Assembly (NCBI RefSeq): GCF_000244975.1
Contig: NZ_CM001440.1
Location: 3,456,325 to 3,520,324, forward strand
Length of the DNA: 64,000 nucleotides
Source: Saccharomonospora cyanea NA-134
Lineage (GTDB): Bacteria; Actinomycetota; Actinomycetes; Mycobacteriales; Pseudonocardiaceae
Direction of reading: 5' to 3'
Notes under the pieces: generated by a model
What the model saw: only the letters and a program-made list of their open reading frames with translations
Told to the model about the DNA's origin: nothing
The model's database searches: none
Position numbers and translations under genes: made by a program
Shown: piece after piece, positions 15,386 to 22,839 of the stretch
How positions within the stretch are numbered: the stretch's first letter is position 1
Layout: each line of letters opens with the position of its first letter

Positions 15386-16515
15386 GTGGGCTTCTCCAGG
15401 TGCACGAGCAGTCCGTTCGCGTCGGACTCGGCGCCGGTCAGGGTGTACGAGCGCAGAGCCTCCGGCAGCGCCACGAGCCTGCGGAAACCGTCCACGGTGA
15501 CGGCGAGATCGTCGTCGACGCGCGCGAGCTGGACGCTGGACTCCTTCGCGAGCGGCAGGACGATGCGCAGCCGGACCCCGTCCTCGACCTCGGTGGTTCG
15601 CAGCAGCGGCGTGGCTCCGGGCTCACCCACCAGCGGGCTCGCCTGACCGTAGAGCTCCTCCGCGATCTCCAGCAGGGCTTCCATGCCCACGGGTTCGACC
15701 GCGCGGTGTTCCACCGTCCGCAGCGTCCGTCCGGTGAGCCCGCTCTCGCGGAGTTCGGCGACCACCTGCTCCTGCTGGGCGCGGCGCGTGCGCAGCCACG
15801 CCGCCGCCGCGCCCCGCCACCACCCGGCCGCGGGCATCATGCGGTTGACGACCACACCGTCGACGGCGATGCCGCGCAGCGCGAGCGCGGTCAGTGTGCG
15901 CCTGGTCTCGGCCGCCACCACGCGCTCGGGGGTGAGCACCAGCCGCACGGTGGTGGTCTCGTGGTCGGTGAGCATGGCGCGCAACGACTCGACGTGCGCG
16001 GCGAAGGCGTCCACCGACCGCGCCGCGCGTGTCGACGACCGCCACGCCGACAACCGGCGGAGGTAGCCGGCGACGGCTTCGGGCAGGGCGAGCAACCGCA
16101 GGGTCTCGGCGGTGGGCCCACAGTCCACGACGACGTTCTCCCAGGGCCCTTCGTCGGCGAGCCGCCGCACCTGGCCGAGCGACAGCAGCTCGTCCACCCC
16201 GGGCAGCACGGTGAGTTCCTCGGCGTCGAGCGCGTCCAGCCCCAAACCCGACAACGCCGCCCTCAACTCACGACGCAGCGTGTCCCACGCGTCGTCCACC
16301 AGGGTGCGGGCGTCGATCTGCGCGCCGTACAGGAAGCTGTCCACTTCGGAGGGCTCGTCGGCGAGCGGCCTGCCCACGGCGTCCGCGAGCGAATGTGCCG
16401 GGTCGGTGGACACCACCAGGGTCTTGCGGCCCCGGCGCGCGAGGCACGCGCCCGTGGCGGCGGCGAGAGTGGTCTTGCCGACGCCGCCCTTTCCGGTGAA
16501 CAGCAGGACCCGCAC
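15382..16515 (-). CDS. ArsA/Get3-like ATPase (Rv2184c type)
   Basis: The 377-residue protein opens with FTGKGGVGKTTLAAATG, the deviant Walker A of ArsA/Get3, followed by VVSTDPAHSLADA (switch I) and VVVDCGPTAETLRLL (switch II). The middle contains VLTPERVVAAETRRTLTALAL and a C-terminal domain typical of these ATPases. There is only one ATPase half, so it would act as a dimer. There is no arsenite membrane pump nearby. In mycobacteria the homologue sits, as here, beside a START-like gene and fadD15. The client is unknown; membrane protein delivery or lipid-related work is possible. Confidence 0.85.
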   Translation of the reverse strand: MRVLLFTGKGGVGKTTLAAATGACLARRGRKTLVVSTDPAHSLADAVGRPLADEPSEVDSFLYGAQIDARTLVDDAWDTLRRELRAALSGLGLDALDAEELTVLPGVDELLSLGQVRRLADEGPWENVVVDCGPTAETLRLLALPEAVAGYLRRLSAWRSSTRAARSVDAFAAHVESLRAMLTDHETTTVRLVLTPERVVAAETRRTLTALALRGIAVDGVVVNRMMPAAGWWRGAAAAWLRTRRAQQEQVVAELRESGLTGRTLRTVEHRAVEPVGMEALLEIAEELYGQASPLVGEPGATPLLRTTEVEDGVRLRIVLPLAKESSVQLARVDDDLAVTVDGFRRLVALPEALRSYTLTGAESDANGLLVHLEKPT

Positions 16516-16516
16516 G

Positions 16517-16960
16517 TCAGCTCCGGCCCTCCACGCGGCGCTTGAGTTCCCGCAGCGCGGTGTCCATGATCATCTTTTCGGCCTTGCGGCGCAGCAGGCC
16601 GATCATGGGCAGCGCCAGCTCCACCGACAGCGAGTAGGTCACGCGCGTCCGGTCGGCCCCGAGCGGCTCCAGCAGGTACCGACCCTGCTGCGCCTTCTGC
16701 ATCTGGCCCTTCACCAGGTGCCAGCTCACCGACAACCCGTCGTCGGCCCAGTCGTAGGCGAGGGTGTAGACGTCCTTCACCGGACCGGAGTCGAGGGTGA
16801 ACCGCACCTCGGCGGCCCGGCCCGCGTCGTCCGTCGCGAGCACCTCGGTCTCGCGCACGGCCTTCGCCCACTCCGGATACGCCGGCAGATCGGCGATGAC
16901 GGCCATGATGGTGGCCGGGGCGGCTTCGATCTCGATGGACTGCGTGGACTGCTCCGCCAT
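16517..16960 (-). CDS. SRPBCC (START-like) protein, Rv2185c type
   Basis: The 147-residue protein fits the polyketide-cyclase/START-like fold: an N-terminal strand SIEIEAAPATIMAVIADLPAYPEWA and a long C-terminal helix (LLRRKAEKMIMDTALRELKRRVEG). It forms a cavity that binds hydrophobic ligands. It ends one base before the ArsA-like ATPase starts, so the two are an operon. This gene pair is kept in mycobacteria (Rv2184c-Rv2185c). The ligand is unknown. Confidence 0.85.
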   Translation of the reverse strand: MAEQSTQSIEIEAAPATIMAVIADLPAYPEWAKAVRETEVLATDDAGRAAEVRFTLDSGPVKDVYTLAYDWADDGLSVSWHLVKGQMQKAQQGRYLLEPLGADRTRVTYSLSVELALPMIGLLRRKAEKMIMDTALRELKRRVEGRS

Positions 16961-16993
16961 GAGGCTAGAGCGTAGCGGCCCGTGACCCAGGGC

Positions 16994-17791
16994 TCACCAG
17001 CGCAGCACGTACGGGGTGGTGGTGCGCTGGAAGTGACCGACGTTGCGGCACTCTGTGAGGCCGACCCGCAGCCGCCGCGACAGCGGCTGATGGACGTGCC
17101 CGAACAACGACCACCTCGGCTGCTGCGACCGCACGAGATCGAGCAGTGCCCGCGAACCGACCTCCAGCCGGCGGGACACCACGTCGTAGGTCAACTCGGG
17201 CAGGGCGGGCGGGACGTGGCTGCACACCACGTCGACGCCGCGCAGTGCCGCCACGCGGCCGTCGAAATCCTCCCTGGGCAGCAGGTGGGCCCGCCAGACC
17301 GCGTTCCGCCTCGGTGCCGCACCGTCCGGCAGCAACGCGCCGCCCACGAATCCGAACCGCAACCCTGAGATCTCCACCACCTCGCCGTCCACCAGATGAA
17401 CACCGTCGGGGGCGTACTCGGACCACAACGCGGGGGCGTCGACGTTGCCGGGGATGGCGTAGGTCGGGGTCGTCATCGCGGGGAAGAGCCGGGCGTACTG
17501 CTCGCGTATCGCCTCGTCGACCGCGGCGGCCGGGTCGTGGAGGCTGTCCCACAAGGACCGCACGAACGCCCCGATCTCCGAGCGGGTGCCCTCGCGGCGC
17601 AGCCTCGCGAAGGTGCCGACTTTCTCCGCGCCGAACAACCGGCCGAATATCCCGCCGCCGTGGTCGTGGTAGTCGATGAAGTCGAGCAGGTCGCCGAGGA
17701 CGATCAGGGCGTCCGCTCCCTCGCCTGCCCGTGCCAGCGCCTCGTGGTTGCCGTGCACGTCGGAAACGACATGTACCCGCACGGGCGACAC
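16994..17791 (-). CDS. Calcineurin-type metallophosphoesterase
   Basis: The 265-residue protein has the five metal motifs in order: VVSDVHGNHEA, LGDLLDF, IPGNVDA, CSHVPP, and FGHVHQP. The third motif has Val where most members have His (GNHD), as in some actinobacterial members. A second GTG three codons in is also a possible start. The substrate cannot be told; the family covers nucleotide and protein phosphoesterases. It lies one base from the next upstream gene's stop. Confidence 0.85.
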   Translation of the reverse strand: MSPVRVHVVSDVHGNHEALARAGEGADALIVLGDLLDFIDYHDHGGGIFGRLFGAEKVGTFARLRREGTRSEIGAFVRSLWDSLHDPAAAVDEAIREQYARLFPAMTTPTYAIPGNVDAPALWSEYAPDGVHLVDGEVVEISGLRFGFVGGALLPDGAAPRRNAVWRAHLLPREDFDGRVAALRGVDVVCSHVPPALPELTYDVVSRRLEVGSRALLDLVRSQQPRWSLFGHVHQPLSRRLRVGLTECRNVGHFQRTTTPYVLRW

Positions 17792-17792
17792 C

Positions 17793-18197
17793 CTAGTCGT
17801 GGGCGACAGGCGCCACGCCGGGCTCCCGTCCGTCTTCCAGCACGTCCTTCAGGTTGAGGGCGATGGCCTTCGCGGCCCGTGCCCTGCGGCCGGCCTCCTT
17901 GCGCAGCCGGGTCGGCGTGGGCCGCGGACCGGCCGGATCGGCTCGCAGGAAGTAGTGCAGGACCGTGCCGTCGAGCACGGGTTCCAGCCATACTTCCATC
18001 GTTCCGACCAGGGCTCCCCGCACCGTCCAACGCAGCCCCTCGTCGCCTCGGTCGGTGTAGACTTCCAGCACGAGATCAGGCCAGTACGACCGCCACGACC
18101 GCGGGTCCGCGAACGCCGCGGCCACCGTGCTCGGCGGGACCGCGAGGAAGGTCTCGTCGACGATGTCGAGAGCAGGTGCGTTCTCGTTGACTGACAC
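17793..18197 (-). CDS. SRPBCC (START-like) protein
   Basis: From the GTG at 18197 the product is 134 residues; a start 17 codons upstream is open but adds an unconserved stretch. It begins VSVNENAPALDIVDETFLAV and holds FADPRSWRSYWPDLVLEVY and WLEPVLDGTVLHYFLRAD, a second START-like fold beside the one at 16.5 kb. The basic C-terminal helix (TRLRKEAGRRARAAKAIAL) is typical. It is divergent from fadD15, with 110 bases between the starts. The ligand is unknown, but the neighbourhood suggests lipids. Confidence 0.75.
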   Translation of the reverse strand: MSVNENAPALDIVDETFLAVPPSTVAAAFADPRSWRSYWPDLVLEVYTDRGDEGLRWTVRGALVGTMEVWLEPVLDGTVLHYFLRADPAGPRPTPTRLRKEAGRRARAAKAIALNLKDVLEDGREPGVAPVAHD

Positions 18198-18307
18198 GGG
18201 TGCAGAATCGCACGACTCACGGAAACCACAGCCCCCGGGCATAGCCAAACCGTCCGTCAGGAGTTAGGTTGACCGCCGAGTAACATCTGTGGAATACGGA
18301 GGTTCAC

Positions 18308-20104
18308 GTGCGCGAGTACAGCGCTCCCGCGATCGCTGCGGTCGCCGACGACGAGAACATGTCCGACGTCGTGTGGGTCAACGCCGAGCGGTTCGGAGAG
18401 ACCGTGAGTTTCCGCCGACAGCTCGACGGATCGTGGCGGGACGTCACCGCCAGGGAGTTCGCCGCGCAGGTTCTCTCCGTCGCGAAGGGTCTCGTGAAGG
18501 CCGGCGTCGGGCAAGGCGACCGCGTGGCCCTGATGTCCAAGACCCGGTACGAGTGGACACTGGTCGACTTCGCGATCTGGGCCGCAGGCGGCGTCACCGT
18601 GCCGATCTACGAAACCTCCTCCGCCGAGCAGGCGCACTGGATCCTCACCGACTCCGGCGCGAAGGTCGTCGTCGTCGAGACCGCCGCCCACGCCGAGACG
18701 ATCGAGTCGGTGCGCAGCCGCCTTCCCGAGCTCGACCACGTCTTCCAGATCGAGGGCGACAAGCCCGCCGTCGACCGGCTCACCGAACTCGGCGGGGAGC
18801 TCGCCGACGACGAGGTTCACGGCCGCCGCCGCGCCGTGAAGGCGAGCGACACGGCGACGATCGTCTACACGTCCGGCACCACGGGCAGGCCCAAGGGTGT
18901 CGTGCTCACCCACCGCAACCTGCTGGCCGAGGTGCGCGCCGACATCAAGGCGTTCCCCAAGCTCATGGAGGCGGGCAACTCGCTGCTGCTGTTCCTCCCG
19001 CTGGCCCACATCCTCGCCCGCGCCATCGCCATCACCGCCTTCACCTCGCGCGTCACACTCGGCCACACCGCCGACATCAAGGACCTCGTGAGCGATCTCG
19101 GCACGTTCCGGCCCACGTTCGTGGTCGCCGTGCCGCGCGTGTTCGAGAAGGTCTACAACGGCGCCAAGCTGAAGGCCCACTCCGAGGGCAAGGGCAAGAT
19201 CTTCGACGCCGCCGAGGCCACCGCCGTCGCCTACAGCCAGGCCCAGGACACCGGCCGCACCGGTTTCGGCCTGCGGCTCAAGCACACCGTCTTCGACAAG
19301 CTCGTGTACACCAAGCTGCGCGCCGCGCTCGGAGGTCGCTGCATCGCGGCCGTCTCCGGCGGCGCACCGCTGGGCGGGCGGCTGGCGCACTTCTTCCGCG
19401 GCATCGGCGTGCCGGTGTTCGAGGGATACGGCCTGACCGAGACGTCCGCGGCGGCCCACGTGAACACCGAGGACGCGTTCAAGGTCGGCACCGTGGGCAG
19501 GCCGGTGGCGGGCACGTCGGTGCGTATCGCCCCCGACGGCGAGGTGCTGTTGAAGGGCGACGTCGTCTTCGGCGAGTACTGGAACAACGAGCAGGCCACC
19601 CGCGAGTCGCTGGAGGACGGCTGGTTCCACACCGGCGACCTCGGTGAACTCGATGACGAGGGGTTCTTGAAGATCACCGGCCGCAAGAAGGAGATCATCG
19701 TCACGGCCGGCGGCAAGAACGTCGCCCCCTCGGGCCTCGAGGACACCCTCAAGGCCAACCCGTTGATCAGTCAGGCCATGGTGGTGGGTGACCAGCGACC
19801 GTTCATCGGGGCGTTGATCACCATCGACGAGGAGTTCTTCCCCACCTGGAAGTCCCAGCACGGCAAGCCGGAGAACGCGACGGTGGCCGACCTTGTCGAC
19901 GACGCCGCTCTCCGGGCGTCCGTCCAGACGGCGGTGGACGAGGCCAACAAGCAGGTCTCGCAGGCCGAGTCGATCAAGAAGTTCGTCATCCTGCCGAACG
20001 ACTTCACCGAGGCGGGCGGCGAGGTGACCCCGAGCCTGAAGCTCAAGCGGAACGTGGTCAGCAAGAACTACGCGCAGGCGATCGAGCAGCTCTACGCGAA
20101 GTGA
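18308..20104 (+). CDS. Long-chain fatty acid-CoA ligase (FadD15 type)
   Basis: The 598-residue AMP-forming ligase has the P-loop-like TIVYTSGTTGRPKGV near residue 185, FEGYGLTETSA, and the C-terminal hinge WFHTGDLGELDDEGFLKITGRKKEII. It activates long fatty acids to acyl-AMP and then acyl-CoA at the membrane face. The length and the START-like/ArsA neighbours match mycobacterial FadD15 (Rv2187). The start is a GTG. A strong stem lies after the stop. Confidence 0.93.
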   Translation: MREYSAPAIAAVADDENMSDVVWVNAERFGETVSFRRQLDGSWRDVTAREFAAQVLSVAKGLVKAGVGQGDRVALMSKTRYEWTLVDFAIWAAGGVTVPIYETSSAEQAHWILTDSGAKVVVVETAAHAETIESVRSRLPELDHVFQIEGDKPAVDRLTELGGELADDEVHGRRRAVKASDTATIVYTSGTTGRPKGVVLTHRNLLAEVRADIKAFPKLMEAGNSLLLFLPLAHILARAIAITAFTSRVTLGHTADIKDLVSDLGTFRPTFVVAVPRVFEKVYNGAKLKAHSEGKGKIFDAAEATAVAYSQAQDTGRTGFGLRLKHTVFDKLVYTKLRAALGGRCIAAVSGGAPLGGRLAHFFRGIGVPVFEGYGLTETSAAAHVNTEDAFKVGTVGRPVAGTSVRIAPDGEVLLKGDVVFGEYWNNEQATRESLEDGWFHTGDLGELDDEGFLKITGRKKEIIVTAGGKNVAPSGLEDTLKANPLISQAMVVGDQRPFIGALITIDEEFFPTWKSQHGKPENATVADLVDDAALRASVQTAVDEANKQVSQAESIKKFVILPNDFTEAGGEVTPSLKLKRNVVSKNYAQAIEQLYAK

Positions 20105-20110
20105 GGGCCA

Positions 20111-20147
20111 GGTCGGCCGCGGGCCCGCCATCCGCCCACGGCCGACC
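20111..20147. terminator. Bidirectional terminator
   Basis: Perfect nine-base arms GGTCGGCCG and CGGCCGACC stand 19 bases apart between the convergent fadD15-type and tetR genes. An outer GTGAG/CTCAC pair can extend the stem. Confidence 0.6.
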
Positions 20148-20149
20148 GC

Positions 20150-20896
20150 TCACGACTCCCCCGCGTCCCGATCCGGCAGGGTGGCCTCGATACCGGCGAG
20201 GATCCGGTCGAGGGCCCGGCCGAACCGCGTCTCCGCGTCGATTCGCGGAATGAGCGCCTCGTGCACGAAGCGGGCGAAGTAGGGATACTCACCGCTGCCC
20301 GCCACCTGCTTCACGTACTCGCCGAGTTCGCGCTGGATCTCCTCGTCCGACTCCGATCGCAGGAAGTTCACCAGGTCGAACTCCTGGCGCACGTAACCGC
20401 CGGTCCAGGTGCTGATCAGCGTCACGGTCTCCACCATCTCGTCGATGTCGAGCCCGAGACCGTCCACCAACGCCATCGACCGCTCGAAGTGCCGGAGCAC
20501 GTTCGGCCCCATGGTGGGGCCGACCCCCCACACCTGCAGCAACCACGGATGGGAGAGCAGGGCTCGCCGGTGGGCGTGCGCGAAGTCCCACAGGTCCTGA
20601 CGCCACCGGCCCGTGGGCACGGGCCATTCCTGGCGGGCGTACATCCGGTCGGCGACGAGTTCGAGCAACGCCTCCTTGCTGGCCACGTACCGGTAGAGAC
20701 TCATGGCTCCGGCACCCAGTTCACCGGCGACCCGGCGCATGGTGACCGCGTCGAGGCCGTCGCTGTCGGCGATCGCGATGGCCGCATCGGCGATCTGTTC
20801 CCGGGTGTAGGCAGGCGTGGGTCCCCGCACGGGCCGAGGCGGAGTGGTCCACAACCTAAGCCGGTCTTCCAGCGGCGACGCATCGTTCGTTCCCAT
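20150..20896 (-). CDS. TetR-family repressor of the adjoining ABC exporter
   Basis: The 248-residue protein has an N-terminal TetR helix-turn-helix (YTREQIADAAIAIADSDGLD and GAGAMSLYRYVASKEALLELV) and a TetR_C-type ligand domain with WLLQVWGVGPTMGPNVL. GAGGAGAC precedes the ATG at 20896, which I prefer to a start seven codons upstream. It is divergent from drrA and drrB, and the 99-base intergenic region has inverted repeats over the promoter. It most likely represses both itself and the exporter until a toxic compound binds. Confidence 0.9.
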   Translation of the reverse strand: MGTNDASPLEDRLRLWTTPPRPVRGPTPAYTREQIADAAIAIADSDGLDAVTMRRVAGELGAGAMSLYRYVASKEALLELVADRMYARQEWPVPTGRWRQDLWDFAHAHRRALLSHPWLLQVWGVGPTMGPNVLRHFERSMALVDGLGLDIDEMVETVTLISTWTGGYVRQEFDLVNFLRSESDEEIQRELGEYVKQVAGSGEYPYFARFVHEALIPRIDAETRFGRALDRILAGIEATLPDRDAGES

Positions 20897-20930
20897 GTCT
20901 CCTCGATCGCTGTGCACGGCGGAAATCTCG

Positions 20931-20976
20931 TTGCGTACGTTGTACCCGGTTCGCTAGTGTAACTGCGTACAACGCA
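20931..20976 (+). promoter_or_regulatory. drrA promoter with TetR operator
   Basis: TTGCGT at 20931-20936 and TAGTGT at 20955-20960, 18 bases apart, form a promoter for drrA. The element TGCGTAC occurs twice (20932-20938 and 20964-20970). GTTGTAC at 20939-20945 and GTACAAC at 20967-20973 are inverted copies. These flank the -10 box, so a bound TetR dimer would block transcription. Confidence 0.6.
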
Positions 20977-20995
20977 CCCAGTTCAGGGGGATTCC

Positions 20996-21976
20996 ATGTC
21001 GACAGCAGTCGGCGACGCCATAGTCGTCGCCGAAGGAGTACACAAGAGATTCGGGGACACCCAGGCGCTCGCGGGGCTCGACCTGACCGTGCCTGCGGGC
21101 ATGGTCTACGGACTGCTCGGCCCCAACGGCGCGGGTAAGAGCACCACTGTCCGCGTGCTCACCACGCTCACCCGGCCGGACCAGGGGACCGTCACGGTCG
21201 CCGGGCACGACGTCGTTCGCGAGCCCGCCGCCGTCCGCGCCAGGATCGGCTTGGCGGGGCAGCACGCCGCGCTCGACGAGCAGCTCACCGGGCGGGAGAA
21301 CCTGCGCATCTTCGGCAGGCTCTTCCGCCTCGGGTCCGCCCGCGCCAAGGCCCGCGCGGACGAACTGCTCGAGCGGTTCGACCTCGCCCACGCCGGCGAC
21401 CGCCTCGTCCGCACCTACTCGGGCGGGATGCGCCGACGGCTGGACCTCATCTCCAGCCTCATCATCTCGCCGACGGTGCTCTTCCTCGACGAGCCCACGA
21501 CGGGACTCGACCCCCGCAGTCGCAACGAGATCTGGGCGACCGTGCGGGAGTTGGTCGACGAGGGCACCACCGTCCTGCTCACCACCCAGTACCTCGACGA
21601 GGCGGACCAGCTCGCCGGGAACATCGCCGTGATCGACCACGGCACGGTGATCGCGTCCGGCACGCCGCACGAACTCAAGGCACGCATCGGAGGCCGCCTC
21701 GACGTCGTCGTGGCCGACCGCGCCGAGCTGCCCCACGCGACGGAGGTGCTCACCGCCTTCACCGGCGCGCGAACCGAGCCGGACGTCGACGCCGAACGCA
21801 CATGGGTCTCGGTACCGGTCGGGACCGATGACGTCACCCTGCCGGAAGTGGTCCGCCACCTCGACCAGGCCGGTGTCAAGGCCGTGGACGTCGGGATCCG
21901 CAAACCCACGCTGGACGAGGTCTTCCTGGCCCTGACCGGCAAGTCCGGCGCACAGCGACAGGAGGCGAACCAGTGA
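20996..21976 (+). CDS. ABC exporter ATP-binding protein, DrrA type
   Basis: The 326-residue protein has Walker A LLGPNGAGKSTT near residue 46, the signature TYSGGMRRRLDL, and Walker B VLFLDEPTTGLD. The C-terminal extension after residue 220 is that of the daunorubicin-resistance (DrrA) group. It energises export of a hydrophobic compound or antibiotic. The GTG of the permease overlaps its stop by four bases, so the two are coupled. No biosynthetic genes are near, so the substrate is unknown. Confidence 0.93.
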   Translation: MSTAVGDAIVVAEGVHKRFGDTQALAGLDLTVPAGMVYGLLGPNGAGKSTTVRVLTTLTRPDQGTVTVAGHDVVREPAAVRARIGLAGQHAALDEQLTGRENLRIFGRLFRLGSARAKARADELLERFDLAHAGDRLVRTYSGGMRRRLDLISSLIISPTVLFLDEPTTGLDPRSRNEIWATVRELVDEGTTVLLTTQYLDEADQLAGNIAVIDHGTVIASGTPHELKARIGGRLDVVVADRAELPHATEVLTAFTGARTEPDVDAERTWVSVPVGTDDVTLPEVVRHLDQAGVKAVDVGIRKPTLDEVFLALTGKSGAQRQEANQ

Positions 21977-22812
21977 CGATCCCCGCCCAGCATTCCGTCC
22001 CCGCATCTCCCGCCACCTCCCTGCGAGCCGGGTTGTCCGACGGGATGACGATCCTGGTGCGCAACCTGCTCAAGCTGAAGCACCAGCCCGGCCAGATCGC
22101 CGCCACCTTCGCGTTCCCGCTGGTGTCGGTGGTGCTGTTCGGGTACGTCTTCGGCAGCGCCATCCCCATCCCCGGCGGCGGCAACTACCGCGAGTACCTC
22201 ATGCCGGGGTTGTTCGTCATGAGTTCCGTGTTCGGCGTGATGGGTTCGCTGATGGTCATCGCCAAGGACAACGGGCTCGGCGTCATGGACCGGTACCGCT
22301 CGATGCCCATGGCCCGCTCGGCCGTGCCGTTCGGACAGACGGCGGCCGACCTGGTGATCGGCGCGGGCGGGCTCGCGATCATGGCTCTCTGCGGGCTGCT
22401 GTTCGGATGGAGCGCCCACAACGGAGTCGGCGCGACCCTCGCCGGGTTCGGGATCATCCTGCTGCTGCAGTACTCCGTGTCCTGGGTCGGCGTCTATCTG
22501 GGGGCACTCGCCAAGAACGAGGAGACGGCTGCCCGCATCGGGCCGCTCATCATGCCGATCACCATGATCTCCAACGTCTTCGTGCCCACCGACGGGATGC
22601 CCCCCGTGCTGCAGGTGATGGCCGACTGGAACCCCGTCAGCGCCGCGACCGCCGCCTGCAGGGAGCTGTTCGGCAATCCCGGTCTTCCGCTGGCCGAGGA
22701 CGCGGCCTGGCCGCTCCAGCACCCCGTGCTCGCGACGCTGGGCTGGTGCGTGTTGCTCCTCGTGGTCTTCGTCCCTCTGGCTGTCCGCAGGTTCCGCAAC
22801 GCCGGGCTGTGA
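21973..22812 (+). CDS. ABC-2 type exporter permease, DrrB type
   Basis: The 279-residue protein has six hydrophobic segments and the ABC-2 pattern of DrrB: LKHQPGQIAATFAFPLVSVVLF, then MDRYRSMPMARSAV and a conserved NVFVPTDGMPPVLQ loop. It forms the membrane channel of the DrrAB exporter. It begins at a GTG overlapping the drrA stop. The stop lies 27 bases from the convergent ftsI stop. Confidence 0.92.
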   Translation: MTIPAQHSVPASPATSLRAGLSDGMTILVRNLLKLKHQPGQIAATFAFPLVSVVLFGYVFGSAIPIPGGGNYREYLMPGLFVMSSVFGVMGSLMVIAKDNGLGVMDRYRSMPMARSAVPFGQTAADLVIGAGGLAIMALCGLLFGWSAHNGVGATLAGFGIILLLQYSVSWVGVYLGALAKNEETAARIGPLIMPITMISNVFVPTDGMPPVLQVMADWNPVSAATAACRELFGNPGLPLAEDAAWPLQHPVLATLGWCVLLLVVFVPLAVRRFRNAGL

Positions 22813-22839
22813 GCACCACCCGGGTGGGGCGGGCGCGGG

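Noticed and set aside
15382-16515. The ArsA-like gene as part of an arsenic resistance operon
   Set aside because: No ArsB, Acr3, ArsC or ArsR is near, there is a single ATPase half, and the neighbours match the mycobacterial Rv2184c-Rv2185c pair.
13186-16545. A plus-strand open frame of more than 1100 codons across the Nudix, glucokinase and ArsA-like genes
   Set aside because: It runs antisense to four real genes and has the Arg/Pro/His composition of a mirror frame. No motif was seen.
18257-20131. A long minus-strand open frame opposite the acyl-CoA ligase
   Set aside because: It is a codon-bias shadow: the ligase on the plus strand has all family motifs, and the mirror product is Val/Gly/Arg/Asp low complexity.
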